Source: Bacteriovoracaceae bacterium UBA6153 (lineage in GTDB: Bacteria; Bdellovibrionota; Bacteriovoracia; Bacteriovoracales; Bacteriovoracaceae). Taken from it: DNA of 64,000 nucleotides. The position numbers and the translations under genes were made by a program. The stretch covers positions 124,001-188,000 of the forward strand of contig DIUR01000033.1 in assembly GCA_002428265.1 (NCBI GenBank), in the 5' to 3' direction. This document shows positions 1-7,916 of the stretch, one piece after another (positions within the stretch are counted from its first letter, which is position 1; each line of letters begins with the position of its first letter). The notes under the pieces were generated by a model, which worked only from the letters and a program-made list of their open reading frames with translations, was not told where the DNA came from and did not search any database.

Positions 1-1
1 A

Positions 2-2470
2 AATAATTTAAAACTTAAAACGGCTGACTTTGCAAAATACTTCTCAGCTTCTTGTCAGTCAGTCATCGGTGAGCAAGGTATTGCGGCAGGACCGAAAGAT
101 GGTCTAGTTGGAATCATGCAGTCCCTTAGTCCTGTTAACAAAAGAGCTGCTGATTTTAATTCAAACAAGAGTGCTATTGAAAGTGAAGTAAGAGCTGATA
201 TTGCAAAATTTCAGGCAGCTATTAAAAATGGTGGTCTTCAAGATTTCCTTGCTGGAAAAGTTGCTGATACATCAAAGTTTGGAGCTTTAAACACTGCCAT
301 CTTTAATCAATCAAAAGAGTTCAACATTGCAAAAGAAAGAATCACAAAAGAGCTTGCAAAAATGCAGTATGAAATCCCAGCAATGGATAAAGATTTCAGT
401 GCAGATTTCAATGACGAAATTGGTGGTGCTTCATCAATGTTCCAAACGAGATACGTAACGGCCTGTACTATGGGGACGGGATCTGCTGGGATTGCGATTC
501 CTCTTAACCAACTTCTAGATAAGATGGTTCAACAAGATGGTACTCCAGGCGCAAGAGATCAATATAAAAACGCTATCGTCAATGCGATGAATAGTGGTGA
601 CTCAATGGAGCGAGTGGTGATGACTCTTCAAGGTCTTGAAGCATCAACATATAAAGGGATGATGGTAACTTACCAGACTCCAGATGGACAAAACGTAACA
701 TCAAGTCCTGCACAAATTCTGACAGAAACATGGAAGAGATGTGAAGCTTCATTTACTACAAATGAAAAGAAAAAATCTGTCCGTGCTCAAAACCTCATGA
801 AAGAGTATAAATCTCTTCATGATAACTACTCAAGTAATCTTGGTGCGAAAGCTCTTGAACAAGTTCTAAGTTGTAATGGTGAATCTAAAAAATCAGGGGC
901 AAGCTGCAGCTCTCCTGAATCTTTCAATCACCTGAGCAATAGTTTTTGTAAGGCACATGCTGAGCAATGTGCGACTGAGGTTAATGGATGTTATGCTGAA
1001 GCCAACAAACATGTTGAAACAAGAAAAAATAAAATGGAAAATCTGGCAAAAGTATTCAATGCTAATGCCACAGCAATGGTTGCTCGTTCGAACCAACTCT
1101 ACACAGCTCAAAAAACAGCCGTCATGGATATGATTAAACTTTATCAAACACGTTTCCCTGGGACAAACTTTGAGATCCCGGAAAACATGTTCGTTTCTAT
1201 GCCAGAATTGAAAACAGATTCATTCGGGATTCCTCTTGCCGGTGACGGTAATATGGCCTTCATGGATGAGCTTCCAAAGAAAATTGAACTGATGAAAAAG
1301 ATGTTCAAGTCTCAACAGGAAAATGTTAACAACGAAATCCAGGACTACATTGCTAAACAAAGTGAAGCCATGGAGAAACAAAAAGACAGATGGAAGCAAC
1401 TTGCTCAGCAATGTAGAAGCATGGCCGACTCTATCAGAAAAGATGTTAACAAGTTCACAGCTGATGGTATGAAGGCCCAACAACAACTTGATAATAAAGT
1501 TGGCATGTTTTGTAAAAAATATTCAGACTTAAAATCTAACCCACTTAGTGCTTGTAACAACGACCCACAAAAATTAGCTGAAGATGCTGATGCTATTGCT
1601 GGTAGATTAACTCCAAATGCTCAGTATATTACTGTTCAGTTTAGAAATGTTTGTAATCAGTACAATAATGAAAGTAGCTCTGCCTTTGATTCATGTTTAG
1701 ATGTTGATATGGATGCAACGACATCAGCAGGAAAGAAAAAGAGAGATGCCTGTAAACAAGTTTTTGCAAAAGAAGAACGCAGACTAGCTTCTCTAGATTC
1801 AAGTGGCCCAAAGCAACGCTCGTCTCGTTTAAGTGCAGAGTCTTTCTGTAAAGATGACACCGTTACTGATGAGCAGTTTATCGCTGCTGCTGCTGCAAAG
1901 TTGCCTGAAGCAGATAAAGCAACTTTAAAAGATGTAAAAACAATCTCTGAGTTAAAAGATAAATACTCTAAGCTTGAAGAGACTTCTGAAGACTTTTTAA
2001 AAGGTATCGTTGGTCTTGCAGAGAAAGATCAGTCTGTTTGTAAAGCAGTAAGCGAAGCCGCTAAAGTTGACTTAGAGGAATACCCTACTCGCGAAAAGGT
2101 TAACGAGCATTTTAAGAAATTAGAAGAAGCAATCAAAGCAGATGCTAAAATCCCAGCAGTTGCGGCAGTTGGCGATAAACCAGCAGTGCCCGCTTCTACA
2201 TCTCCAGATTTGCAAAAAAACCTACAAGCGAATGCTGCAGAAAAAGCAAAAGTTATAAAAAGAATCAAGCTTAATGAAGCGATCGCTTCTCTAACTCCAG
2301 TTTTAAGTAAAGACGATGCAAAAATATCTCAACTAAACCGTATCGGTGAGCAAACAGATCAGTCGTGTGATGCTCAGAACTCAGCACAACAAAATATTGT
2401 AAAAAGTTTCAGTGACTCTTTAATGGATTTCGATAGAGCAAGACTAGGACAACAAGCGTCCCAAAAGTAG
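2..2470 (+). CDS. Cys-rich helical protein, 5' end outside window
   Basis: I do not recognise a family. The reading frame is open from base 2, 38 codons before the first ATG at 116, with no stop, so the true start lies before the window and the ATG at 116 should not be taken as the start. The visible 822 codons are rich in Lys, Glu, Asn and Ala with long predicted helical stretches, plus scattered Cys residues (several in the segment encoded around 870-1010), which suggests an exported protein with disulfides. A Pro/Ala-rich linker is encoded around 2150-2200. It is followed after 19 bases by a lipoprotein peptidase gene on the same strand, so they are probably co-transcribed. Function unknown. 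Confidence 0.85.
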   Translation, partial: NNLKLKTADFAKYFSASCQSVIGEQGIAAGPKDGLVGIMQSLSPVNKRAADFNSNKSAIESEVRADIAKFQAAIKNGGLQDFLAGKVADTSKFGALNTAIFNQSKEFNIAKERITKELAKMQYEIPAMDKDFSADFNDEIGGASSMFQTRYVTACTMGTGSAGIAIPLNQLLDKMVQQDGTPGARDQYKNAIVNAMNSGDSMERVVMTLQGLEASTYKGMMVTYQTPDGQNVTSSPAQILTETWKRCEASFTTNEKKKSVRAQNLMKEYKSLHDNYSSNLGAKALEQVLSCNGESKKSGASCSSPESFNHLSNSFCKAHAEQCATEVNGCYAEANKHVETRKNKMENLAKVFNANATAMVARSNQLYTAQKTAVMDMIKLYQTRFPGTNFEIPENMFVSMPELKTDSFGIPLAGDGNMAFMDELPKKIELMKKMFKSQQENVNNEIQDYIAKQSEAMEKQKDRWKQLAQQCRSMADSIRKDVNKFTADGMKAQQQLDNKVGMFCKKYSDLKSNPLSACNNDPQKLAEDADAIAGRLTPNAQYITVQFRNVCNQYNNESSSAFDSCLDVDMDATTSAGKKKRDACKQVFAKEERRLASLDSSGPKQRSSRLSAESFCKDDTVTDEQFIAAAAAKLPEADKATLKDVKTISELKDKYSKLEETSEDFLKGIVGLAEKDQSVCKAVSEAAKVDLEEYPTREKVNEHFKKLEEAIKADAKIPAVAAVGDKPAVPASTSPDLQKNLQANAAEKAKVIKRIKLNEAIASLTPVLSKDDAKISQLNRIGEQTDQSCDAQNSAQQNIVKSFSDSLMDFDRARLGQQASQK

Positions 2471-2489
2471 TACGTTAGTTAGGAATACG

Positions 2490-4865
2490 ATGGGGAAATT
2501 TTTCTGGGGATCTAAATTTATACGTCAAACATTCACACTTTCATTAGTGTCGATGATTCTTGCTTCCTGCGTTCCAGGGGTGGGAAAAAATGTGCGTACT
2601 CGCGTGGCCGCATCGACTAATGGTTCCTCTGTTGTAGGAATTAATCAAGGGCGCGTTCTTTTAGATAATCCTATTATTCTCTCTAAAAACCCAAATCTAT
2701 CTGCATCAGAAGATCTTGCTAAATATCTAAGCCCAGCAGTACTCATTACAACCAACAGCTTCCTTGAAGGGAATGAAAATTGCCTTGGACCTCTTCACTG
2801 CTTTCAGGTAAGTGAAGTTTCAAGTGCTCCTTCTGCTCTACAGACGCCAGATGGGAAATGGGGCTTTCAAGTTCAGACAGAAGAGTTTCTTCAAGTTAAT
2901 ACCTTTTATCATTTGAAGAAATTATTCGATCAGTATTTTGAAAATTTAAATTTAAGTTTCAATATGTTTAAACCAGACTCATCAGCAGTTGAAGGAAAAG
3001 ACTCTGCTCTTCCTAGTGCCATTATTGTTGGTGACAAATACAAACTTAGCAATTCGATTTTAAATGCTTTCACAAACTGTGATGAAGAAAACAATGCTTA
3101 TTATGAGCAATCGACCGAGTCACTGTGTTTTGGTTTTTCAGGAACAAATAAAAAAGTAAGATGGGCACATGACAGTACGATTATCTATCATGAAGCTGGC
3201 CACTACTTTCAAAAAGTTCAGTTAAACATGAGAAACTATGGCGTTAGTGATGAACTAAAAAAAGCACAATTAGGTAATCACATGTATACGGAAGCTGGCT
3301 CACTTGGTGAAGGTCTGGCGGATTTTTATAGTTACTACGTCAATGGCAGAAGCCATTGGGGTGAATGGGCAGCAGGTCTTGTTAAGAGCTCTCGCCCAAT
3401 GAGTGAAAGCGATACGCTTCATGCTCCGGGGATTTCAACTTCTGAGGACCAAAGATTAAGTTATCCAGATTATTTAACTTACAATCCAAATGCCGCTTCT
3501 ATTCCGGTTGAAGATATCCACATGTCAGGGATGATTATCTCTCACTACCTGGTGGCCTTAACTCAGGACATTGAAACAAAATGCTCTATGACAAATAAAG
3601 ACGCTCGTGAGTTCGTCATGTATATTCTCAATGAAACTTTTGCCGAGCTGGGAGATCTTTCATCAGTTGGTACTGAGAAAGGTTCAGCTGGAAAGGTCAA
3701 TATGTCTTCAGCACTAGCGACTACATGGCTTTATAAAAATAATCCTATTAACTACAGATCATTTACTCAAACGATTGCAAAAAATCTTTTAAATACTATT
3801 GGAAATCCGGTATTGGGAAGATGCAATGGCAGTGATTACAATCAGGATTATATCGAGACGCTTCTTGATAGTTATGGACTACTACTTTTCAAAAGTTATA
3901 ACGAACATAGAAACCTGACAGGAGAACCAGTCTCTACAGGTTCTCCAATTAAAAGATCAAATACTTTCACTAAAGCGATCAACAGAAAAAAATCTGTTTT
4001 AATTGCAAAAACAAATATCATGCTTGATCCAACAAGTGGTGCAAGTTCGGCGTTCGTCATTGATGGTAAAAAACAGATTGCTGATAGATTGGCGACAATG
4101 AAATATGAAGGCTTCCCTCTTTCCATTAGTCCTGAACATGAAGGAGCTCCATATAACAATGGAAACAGCAAAGTCAGTCCAGGTGAAGTTGTAGCGATCG
4201 CGCTTAACTTATATAACAACTCAAATTCTACAATGGGTGGGATTGAAGTTCTTGCCAACGACTGGGACCACGCTGACGTATCAACTGGAGCTCCTTGTAT
4301 TATGAGCTCGGCATCAAATGCAACAGACTCATGGCCACAAGCTGCTGAAGGCGGAGTTTCAGGTGGAACGTGCGATGCCATCAGTGAAACAACTTCTGCC
4401 CCAGTGTGTTTTGTTCAGTTAAATGAAAATAATTCTACACGATGGGTTTCTCAAAGAGAGTTCAGAGAGAAAATGGCACTCGATACAAACTTCTGTCTTA
4501 CTAAGACACCGGCAGGTGCTACGACAAATAATGATAAAGACTGTTTTATGAAGGCCATCAATGGTGCAGATAAAGCAACTTTTTCAAAATTAAATCCTAA
4601 ATCTAACTGGGGTATGACAATGGCCAACCCAGAAACAGGAAAAGCTTATAGCTATGACTGGGGTAACGTTGTTATGTTTGAAGTTTCTAAACATATTCCT
4701 CCAGGAACTGTCTTTGATTGTAGGTTGAGAGTGCGCTTTACAAACTGTGATGATTGTTTTCATGACTCTGATCCAACAAGAATGAATAATGATTACCATG
4801 ACAGAGACTACAATGGGCATAAACCATTTAAGCTCATACATTTGACAATTCCGGTGACTGATTGA
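2490..4865 (+). CDS. Lipoprotein zinc metallopeptidase (HExxH...E type)
   Basis: The N-terminus is a lipoprotein signal: a basic start, a hydrophobic stretch and a lipobox ending at Cys27 (ILASC). Around residues 234-238 is HEAGH, the zinc-binding HExxH motif, preceded by a hydrophobic strand, and about 36 residues later comes GEGLADFYSYY with Glu274 as a likely third zinc ligand. This is gluzincin-like spacing, so a membrane-anchored periplasmic or surface peptidase is likely; the exact MEROPS family cannot be set by eye. The C-terminal third, from about residue 540, is Cys-containing and looks beta-rich, possibly a substrate-binding domain. The stop overlaps the region just upstream of the next gene, which encodes a PepSY-like protein, a pairing seen with peptidases and their propeptides or inhibitors (family knowledge plus inference). 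Confidence 0.75.
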   Translation: MGKFFWGSKFIRQTFTLSLVSMILASCVPGVGKNVRTRVAASTNGSSVVGINQGRVLLDNPIILSKNPNLSASEDLAKYLSPAVLITTNSFLEGNENCLGPLHCFQVSEVSSAPSALQTPDGKWGFQVQTEEFLQVNTFYHLKKLFDQYFENLNLSFNMFKPDSSAVEGKDSALPSAIIVGDKYKLSNSILNAFTNCDEENNAYYEQSTESLCFGFSGTNKKVRWAHDSTIIYHEAGHYFQKVQLNMRNYGVSDELKKAQLGNHMYTEAGSLGEGLADFYSYYVNGRSHWGEWAAGLVKSSRPMSESDTLHAPGISTSEDQRLSYPDYLTYNPNAASIPVEDIHMSGMIISHYLVALTQDIETKCSMTNKDAREFVMYILNETFAELGDLSSVGTEKGSAGKVNMSSALATTWLYKNNPINYRSFTQTIAKNLLNTIGNPVLGRCNGSDYNQDYIETLLDSYGLLLFKSYNEHRNLTGEPVSTGSPIKRSNTFTKAINRKKSVLIAKTNIMLDPTSGASSAFVIDGKKQIADRLATMKYEGFPLSISPEHEGAPYNNGNSKVSPGEVVAIALNLYNNSNSTMGGIEVLANDWDHADVSTGAPCIMSSASNATDSWPQAAEGGVSGGTCDAISETTSAPVCFVQLNENNSTRWVSQREFREKMALDTNFCLTKTPAGATTNNDKDCFMKAINGADKATFSKLNPKSNWGMTMANPETGKAYSYDWGNVVMFEVSKHIPPGTVFDCRLRVRFTNCDDCFHDSDPTRMNNDYHDRDYNGHKPFKLIHLTIPVTD

Positions 4866-4870
4866 AAGAC

Positions 4871-5533
4871 ATGAAAAAAACCATTCTCTTTATTTTATCT
4901 ATCACAGTTGCCTGTGGAATAACTTTCTATATTAAAAAAAACCAATCCGAAAAATTTGTAGATATTAAACCTCAATGGAAAACTTACTCTATTAACAAAG
5001 AAGAGAAAGTTGTCAGCTACAATACAACCCAGGAAGAATTTCAGCAAGCACGAATCCCTGCTCCACCTGATCTTCAAGACGCGAAAAAAGACAGGGCACC
5101 AGCTGCTATTAATAAATTTGCAGGAAGACTCATCAGAGAAAAACGTGTGCTGACCGGAGATGTGAATAAAGATCTGGAAGATGAAGACACAGAACTTCAA
5201 ATGCACAATGCTATCAATCCTGAATGGAAAGATAACCTTGGGAAGAATTTGATCATTGGCCAGGATGAAAATACAAAAGTACTCATCGTTGAGCAGACTC
5301 CAGTTATTGAAGTCAGAGATGGCAAAGGCCGATACATGGAAGAAGTCATTATTACTTTCTTAAAAAAGAACGGCAATAGAAGCAGTTATAGGGCAATGGT
5401 CGACTCAAGCTCAGGACAAATTCTCGATACCTGGGATAGAACAATTAATGAACAGCTGATGAAAAAAAGAGGAGGAATAATCCTCCCCTCTAATATGCCT
5501 TTCAATAATGATAGCGGTATAATTACAAGGTAA
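4871..5533 (+). CDS. Membrane-anchored PepSY-like protein
   Basis: I chose ATG 4871 (MKKTILF) over a TTG three codons earlier because the preceding gene stops at 4865. Residues 4-22 form one hydrophobic segment followed by KKNQ, giving a signal anchor or uncleaved signal peptide. The C-terminal half has a pattern typical of PepSY/FTP-like folds: beta strands, then YRAMVDSSSGQILDTW, resembling the family's 'vDa-tG-vl' element. PepSY domains often modulate neighbouring peptidases, which fits the HExxH lipoprotein gene immediately upstream. This assignment is weak and rests on a short motif. The last 11 bases overlap the end of the convergent beta-barrel gene. Confidence 0.6.
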   Translation: MKKTILFILSITVACGITFYIKKNQSEKFVDIKPQWKTYSINKEEKVVSYNTTQEEFQQARIPAPPDLQDAKKDRAPAAINKFAGRLIREKRVLTGDVNKDLEDEDTELQMHNAINPEWKDNLGKNLIIGQDENTKVLIVEQTPVIEVRDGKGRYMEEVIITFLKKNGNRSSYRAMVDSSSGQILDTWDRTINEQLMKKRGGIILPSNMPFNNDSGIITR

Positions 5534-6095
5534 GCGGTAAGCTTACACCAACTACGAACTCGCGGTTCGTATCATCAATACCAACTTTATTTCCACCTGA
5601 TTCTAATTCATCAAGCTTGATTAATCTGTACATTAAGTTCACGCTTAAGAATGGCAGTGCTGTAAATCCCACTCCCAACTCAGTCGTGTTACCTGTTCTC
5701 TCAGTGTTGTTTTTTGTATCTTTTGTCGTGTTCGCAAAATAATATCCAACCCATCCACGGACAAGAATGGGAAAGTTATAACCAACAAATAGACCCCATT
5801 CATTACGCTCCATTTCACCAGTGCTAGTCCCCACACTTGTCTTATAATCCATGTCGAAATTAGAGCGGGTGAAATCTAGACCGGCCATTAGACCTAATGC
5901 CTGATAACCCAACTTAAGCCCGTATTGAGCGCCATTATAGTCATAGTCTACCTTACCTGCTCCAGAAGCATTGTTATCGCCTGAGCCGCTTAAATTGTAC
6001 GATAAGTGCGGTTCTACTAAAAGGCTTGCAGAGGCCGTTTGCGCAAACGTAATTAGAGCTAAAAATAGTCCCACTACCTTAAATTTTTTATACAT
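5523..6095 (-). CDS. Small outer-membrane beta-barrel protein
   Basis: The product is about 190 residues: a cleavable signal peptide ending near ASA (residues 1-24), then alternating hydrophobic/polar strands with many Gly, Tyr and Asn residues and a C-terminus ending in SLPLTL, as expected for an 8-stranded OmpA/OmpW-like or Opacity-type barrel. An AAGGAGG ribosome site lies upstream. It is 10 bases from ATG 6095 and 4 bases from an in-frame GTG at 6101, so either start is possible. The gene is convergent with the PepSY-like gene and overlaps it by 11 bases. Divergent transcription separates it from the next + strand gene. Specific function unknown; the barrel topology is inference from residue pattern. 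Confidence 0.75.
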   Translation of the reverse strand: MYKKFKVVGLFLALITFAQTASASLLVEPHLSYNLSGSGDNNASGAGKVDYDYNGAQYGLKLGYQALGLMAGLDFTRSNFDMDYKTSVGTSTGEMERNEWGLFVGYNFPILVRGWVGYYFANTTKDTKNNTERTGNTTELGVGFTALPFLSVNLMYRLIKLDELESGGNKVGIDDTNREFVVGVSLPLTL

Positions 6096-6183
6096 TTTCA
6101 CACTTCCTCCTTGATTTTAAAGATCATCAATACTACTTGTATTTTATTATCCTCGCTGATTTTAAAATGGGAAGTAAAAAGCT

Positions 6184-6645
6184 ATGTTTACATCAATATT
6201 GAAGACAACAATTCTTGCATCAATCGTTTTTTCCACATCATTATCTGCTGTGACTTTCGACGTCATTGGAGCATGTTCATCTACGCCCCTTTATGAAGGG
6301 CGATTTAGAACAGATATTGGCGAAAATGTGGGCGTTCTTAGTATGGAGTTCTTTGAAGATCAAAGTATCCCTTATTCAGGCTCAGAAGCTGGTTTTAGCT
6401 CAATTAATCACAGCCCAGAAGGACTTCTTGCCATTGAAGTCTTAAGTGATACAAAAATGCGTGCTTACGGATGGTGTTTTTCAGTAAATGGAGTTGTTCC
6501 AAATACACTTGCAAGTGAAACATACCTGACAAAACAGAATGACTATATCAGTTGGTTCTACGCTTATTCGACGTATGATCAAGGGGTTTGGACTGATTAC
6601 TGCGTGCCTTCTCACAAGATAAAGGCCCCACAATTTTGTAAATAG
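6184..6645 (+). CDS. Secreted DUF4430-like protein
   Basis: A 153-residue protein with a signal peptide (hydrophobic residues 4-22, SLSA cleavage). The remainder resembles the transcobalamin C-terminal-like DUF4430 fold: a YGWCFSVNG element followed about 20 residues later by ISWFYAYSTYD, similar to the family's 'W-y-vNG' and 'i-W-y-y' signatures. Four Cys residues, including one in the final CK, suggest disulfides. It stands alone and divergent from the barrel gene. A strong hairpin follows 17 bases after the stop. Ligand and role unknown. The domain call is from pattern memory and moderately uncertain. Confidence 0.6.
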   Translation: MFTSILKTTILASIVFSTSLSAVTFDVIGACSSTPLYEGRFRTDIGENVGVLSMEFFEDQSIPYSGSEAGFSSINHSPEGLLAIEVLSDTKMRAYGWCFSVNGVVPNTLASETYLTKQNDYISWFYAYSTYDQGVWTDYCVPSHKIKAPQFCK

Positions 6646-6662
6646 ACCTCAATCTGAGGTGA

Positions 6663-6694
6663 GCTTTCTCCGATAAAAAAGTATCGGAGAAAGC
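6663..6694 (+). terminator. Perfect 13-bp hairpin after DUF4430-like gene
   Basis: Bases 6663-6675 and 6682-6694 are exact inverted complements of 13 bp around a 6-base loop (aaaaag). No T-run follows, so if it is a terminator it is not the classical intrinsic kind. The 3' arm contains GGAGA, which sits 9 bases before the proposed AUC start of the next gene, so the hairpin could instead hide that ribosome site. Both readings are inference. Confidence 0.45.
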
Positions 6695-6698
6695 ACGT

Positions 6699-7916
6699 AT
6701 CAAAACATATTCGCCCTATATATTTCTCGTCCTGGCCTTTAGTCTTTTTGGACTTTGGTCGAGCAAAAATATTCGCCCTGGAAAACTTCCAGAGCGCGCT
6801 ATTGCCAGTGATTGCGATGGACTCTTTAAGCAAATCATTAGCAGCAATGCTGAAAATGAAAAACTTCAAAAACTAGCAAATATCAAAGCTGAATCAGAAA
6901 AATTATTCAAAATGAAGATTTCAATCTGGAACAAGGTTGTAAGTACAAGTGACTTTAATAATTTTAACGATAAAGAGTATTTTAAATGGCTGGAAATTTA
7001 TAAAGACTCTGCCAACGAACTCTCAAAATTAAATCCAGTTTCAATTGAACAAAAAATGGCCCTTATTGAAGTGATCAATGCCAAACTTATTCCAACCGCT
7101 TTTCATGCAGAAAAAAGTTTGACGGCAGAAGCACAAAAACTAAACTTGCTAAAATTAAAAAAATTGCAAACGCATATGCAACGCTTTGACCTGAGCTCTA
7201 AGCTGACAAGAAATGATCTTGAGGGATTTGCTGCTGACTTGATGATTATTCTAAAAGGTCCGCCTATGAGTTTGCTTGATTATTTCACAATCAACAAAAC
7301 AAAAAGAATGAATGAGCGCCTGCTGAGAATGGTTCAAGAAGATATGCTTCTTATTGGTCTCAAAGGAATGGTCGAAAGAATCCCAGAGAAAGAAAGTTAT
7401 ACCAGACTTGAGCGCGGTAAATACCTGGTAAAGAGATTTTTCCAATATAAAATCTGGAAGTATCTGGTCATTCCTTACGATTTACCCTGGGTTGATAAAG
7501 TAAAAATCCCAGATGAGTTAATGGAAAAAATTCTTGTTGATGGCCTTGATGCTCACGATCAGGAATTAATTGCTCTTCTAAATAAGCAGGGAATGATTGA
7601 TCACTACGAGCGCTTTAGAAAAGTTTATAAACCAATCGCCTTCTCCGTGGGCTTTTATTTTTACTTTGATAAATTCAACAGCAACATGAAAGGAACACTG
7701 AACGAAAACCAGGAAGAAGAAAAGAAGAGACTTCTGGAAGAGTTTGAAAATCTTGCTCAAAGTATCCAGGAATCTGGAATTGAAATGAATAAAACAGAAG
7801 ATGCTATGAAAGAAGAGCAATATAAAAGCGTTGTTCAAACGTTTAAGGAAAAGTACGGCGAAGACCCTACTGAGCAAGAATTAGAAGAAATCAAAGCTTC
7901 AATCTTTAAGAAATAA
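6699..7916 (+). CDS. Membrane-anchored helical protein, probable AUC start
   Basis: The first ATG in frame is at 6912, but the frame is open back to 6663 and encodes a convincing N-terminus: from the ATC at 6699, (M)KTYSPYIFLVLAFSLFGLW, a short basic start and one transmembrane segment, then SSKNIRPGKLPERA. There is no ATG, GTG or TTG between 6663 and 6912. A GGAGA ribosome site lies 9 bases before the ATC. I therefore call an AUC start, giving about 405 residues; an ATG>ATC sequence error would look the same. The rest is helical and charged, ending in a Glu/Lys-rich coiled-coil-like tail. No known domain is recognised. It converges with the acetoacetyl-CoA synthetase gene with an 11-base overlap. 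Confidence 0.65.
   Translation: MKTYSPYIFLVLAFSLFGLWSSKNIRPGKLPERAIASDCDGLFKQIISSNAENEKLQKLANIKAESEKLFKMKISIWNKVVSTSDFNNFNDKEYFKWLEIYKDSANELSKLNPVSIEQKMALIEVINAKLIPTAFHAEKSLTAEAQKLNLLKLKKLQTHMQRFDLSSKLTRNDLEGFAADLMIILKGPPMSLLDYFTINKTKRMNERLLRMVQEDMLLIGLKGMVERIPEKESYTRLERGKYLVKRFFQYKIWKYLVIPYDLPWVDKVKIPDELMEKILVDGLDAHDQELIALLNKQGMIDHYERFRKVYKPIAFSVGFYFYFDKFNSNMKGTLNENQEEEKKRLLEEFENLAQSIQESGIEMNKTEDAMKEEQYKSVVQTFKEKYGEDPTEQELEEIKASIFKK

Noticed and set aside
3896..4381. 161-codon frame antisense to the HExxH lipoprotein gene
   Set aside because: Shadow of a well-supported gene; no recognisable product.
6612..6869. 85-codon antisense frame over the AUC-start region
   Set aside because: Overlaps the membrane-anchor coding region and hairpin; no signal or domain.
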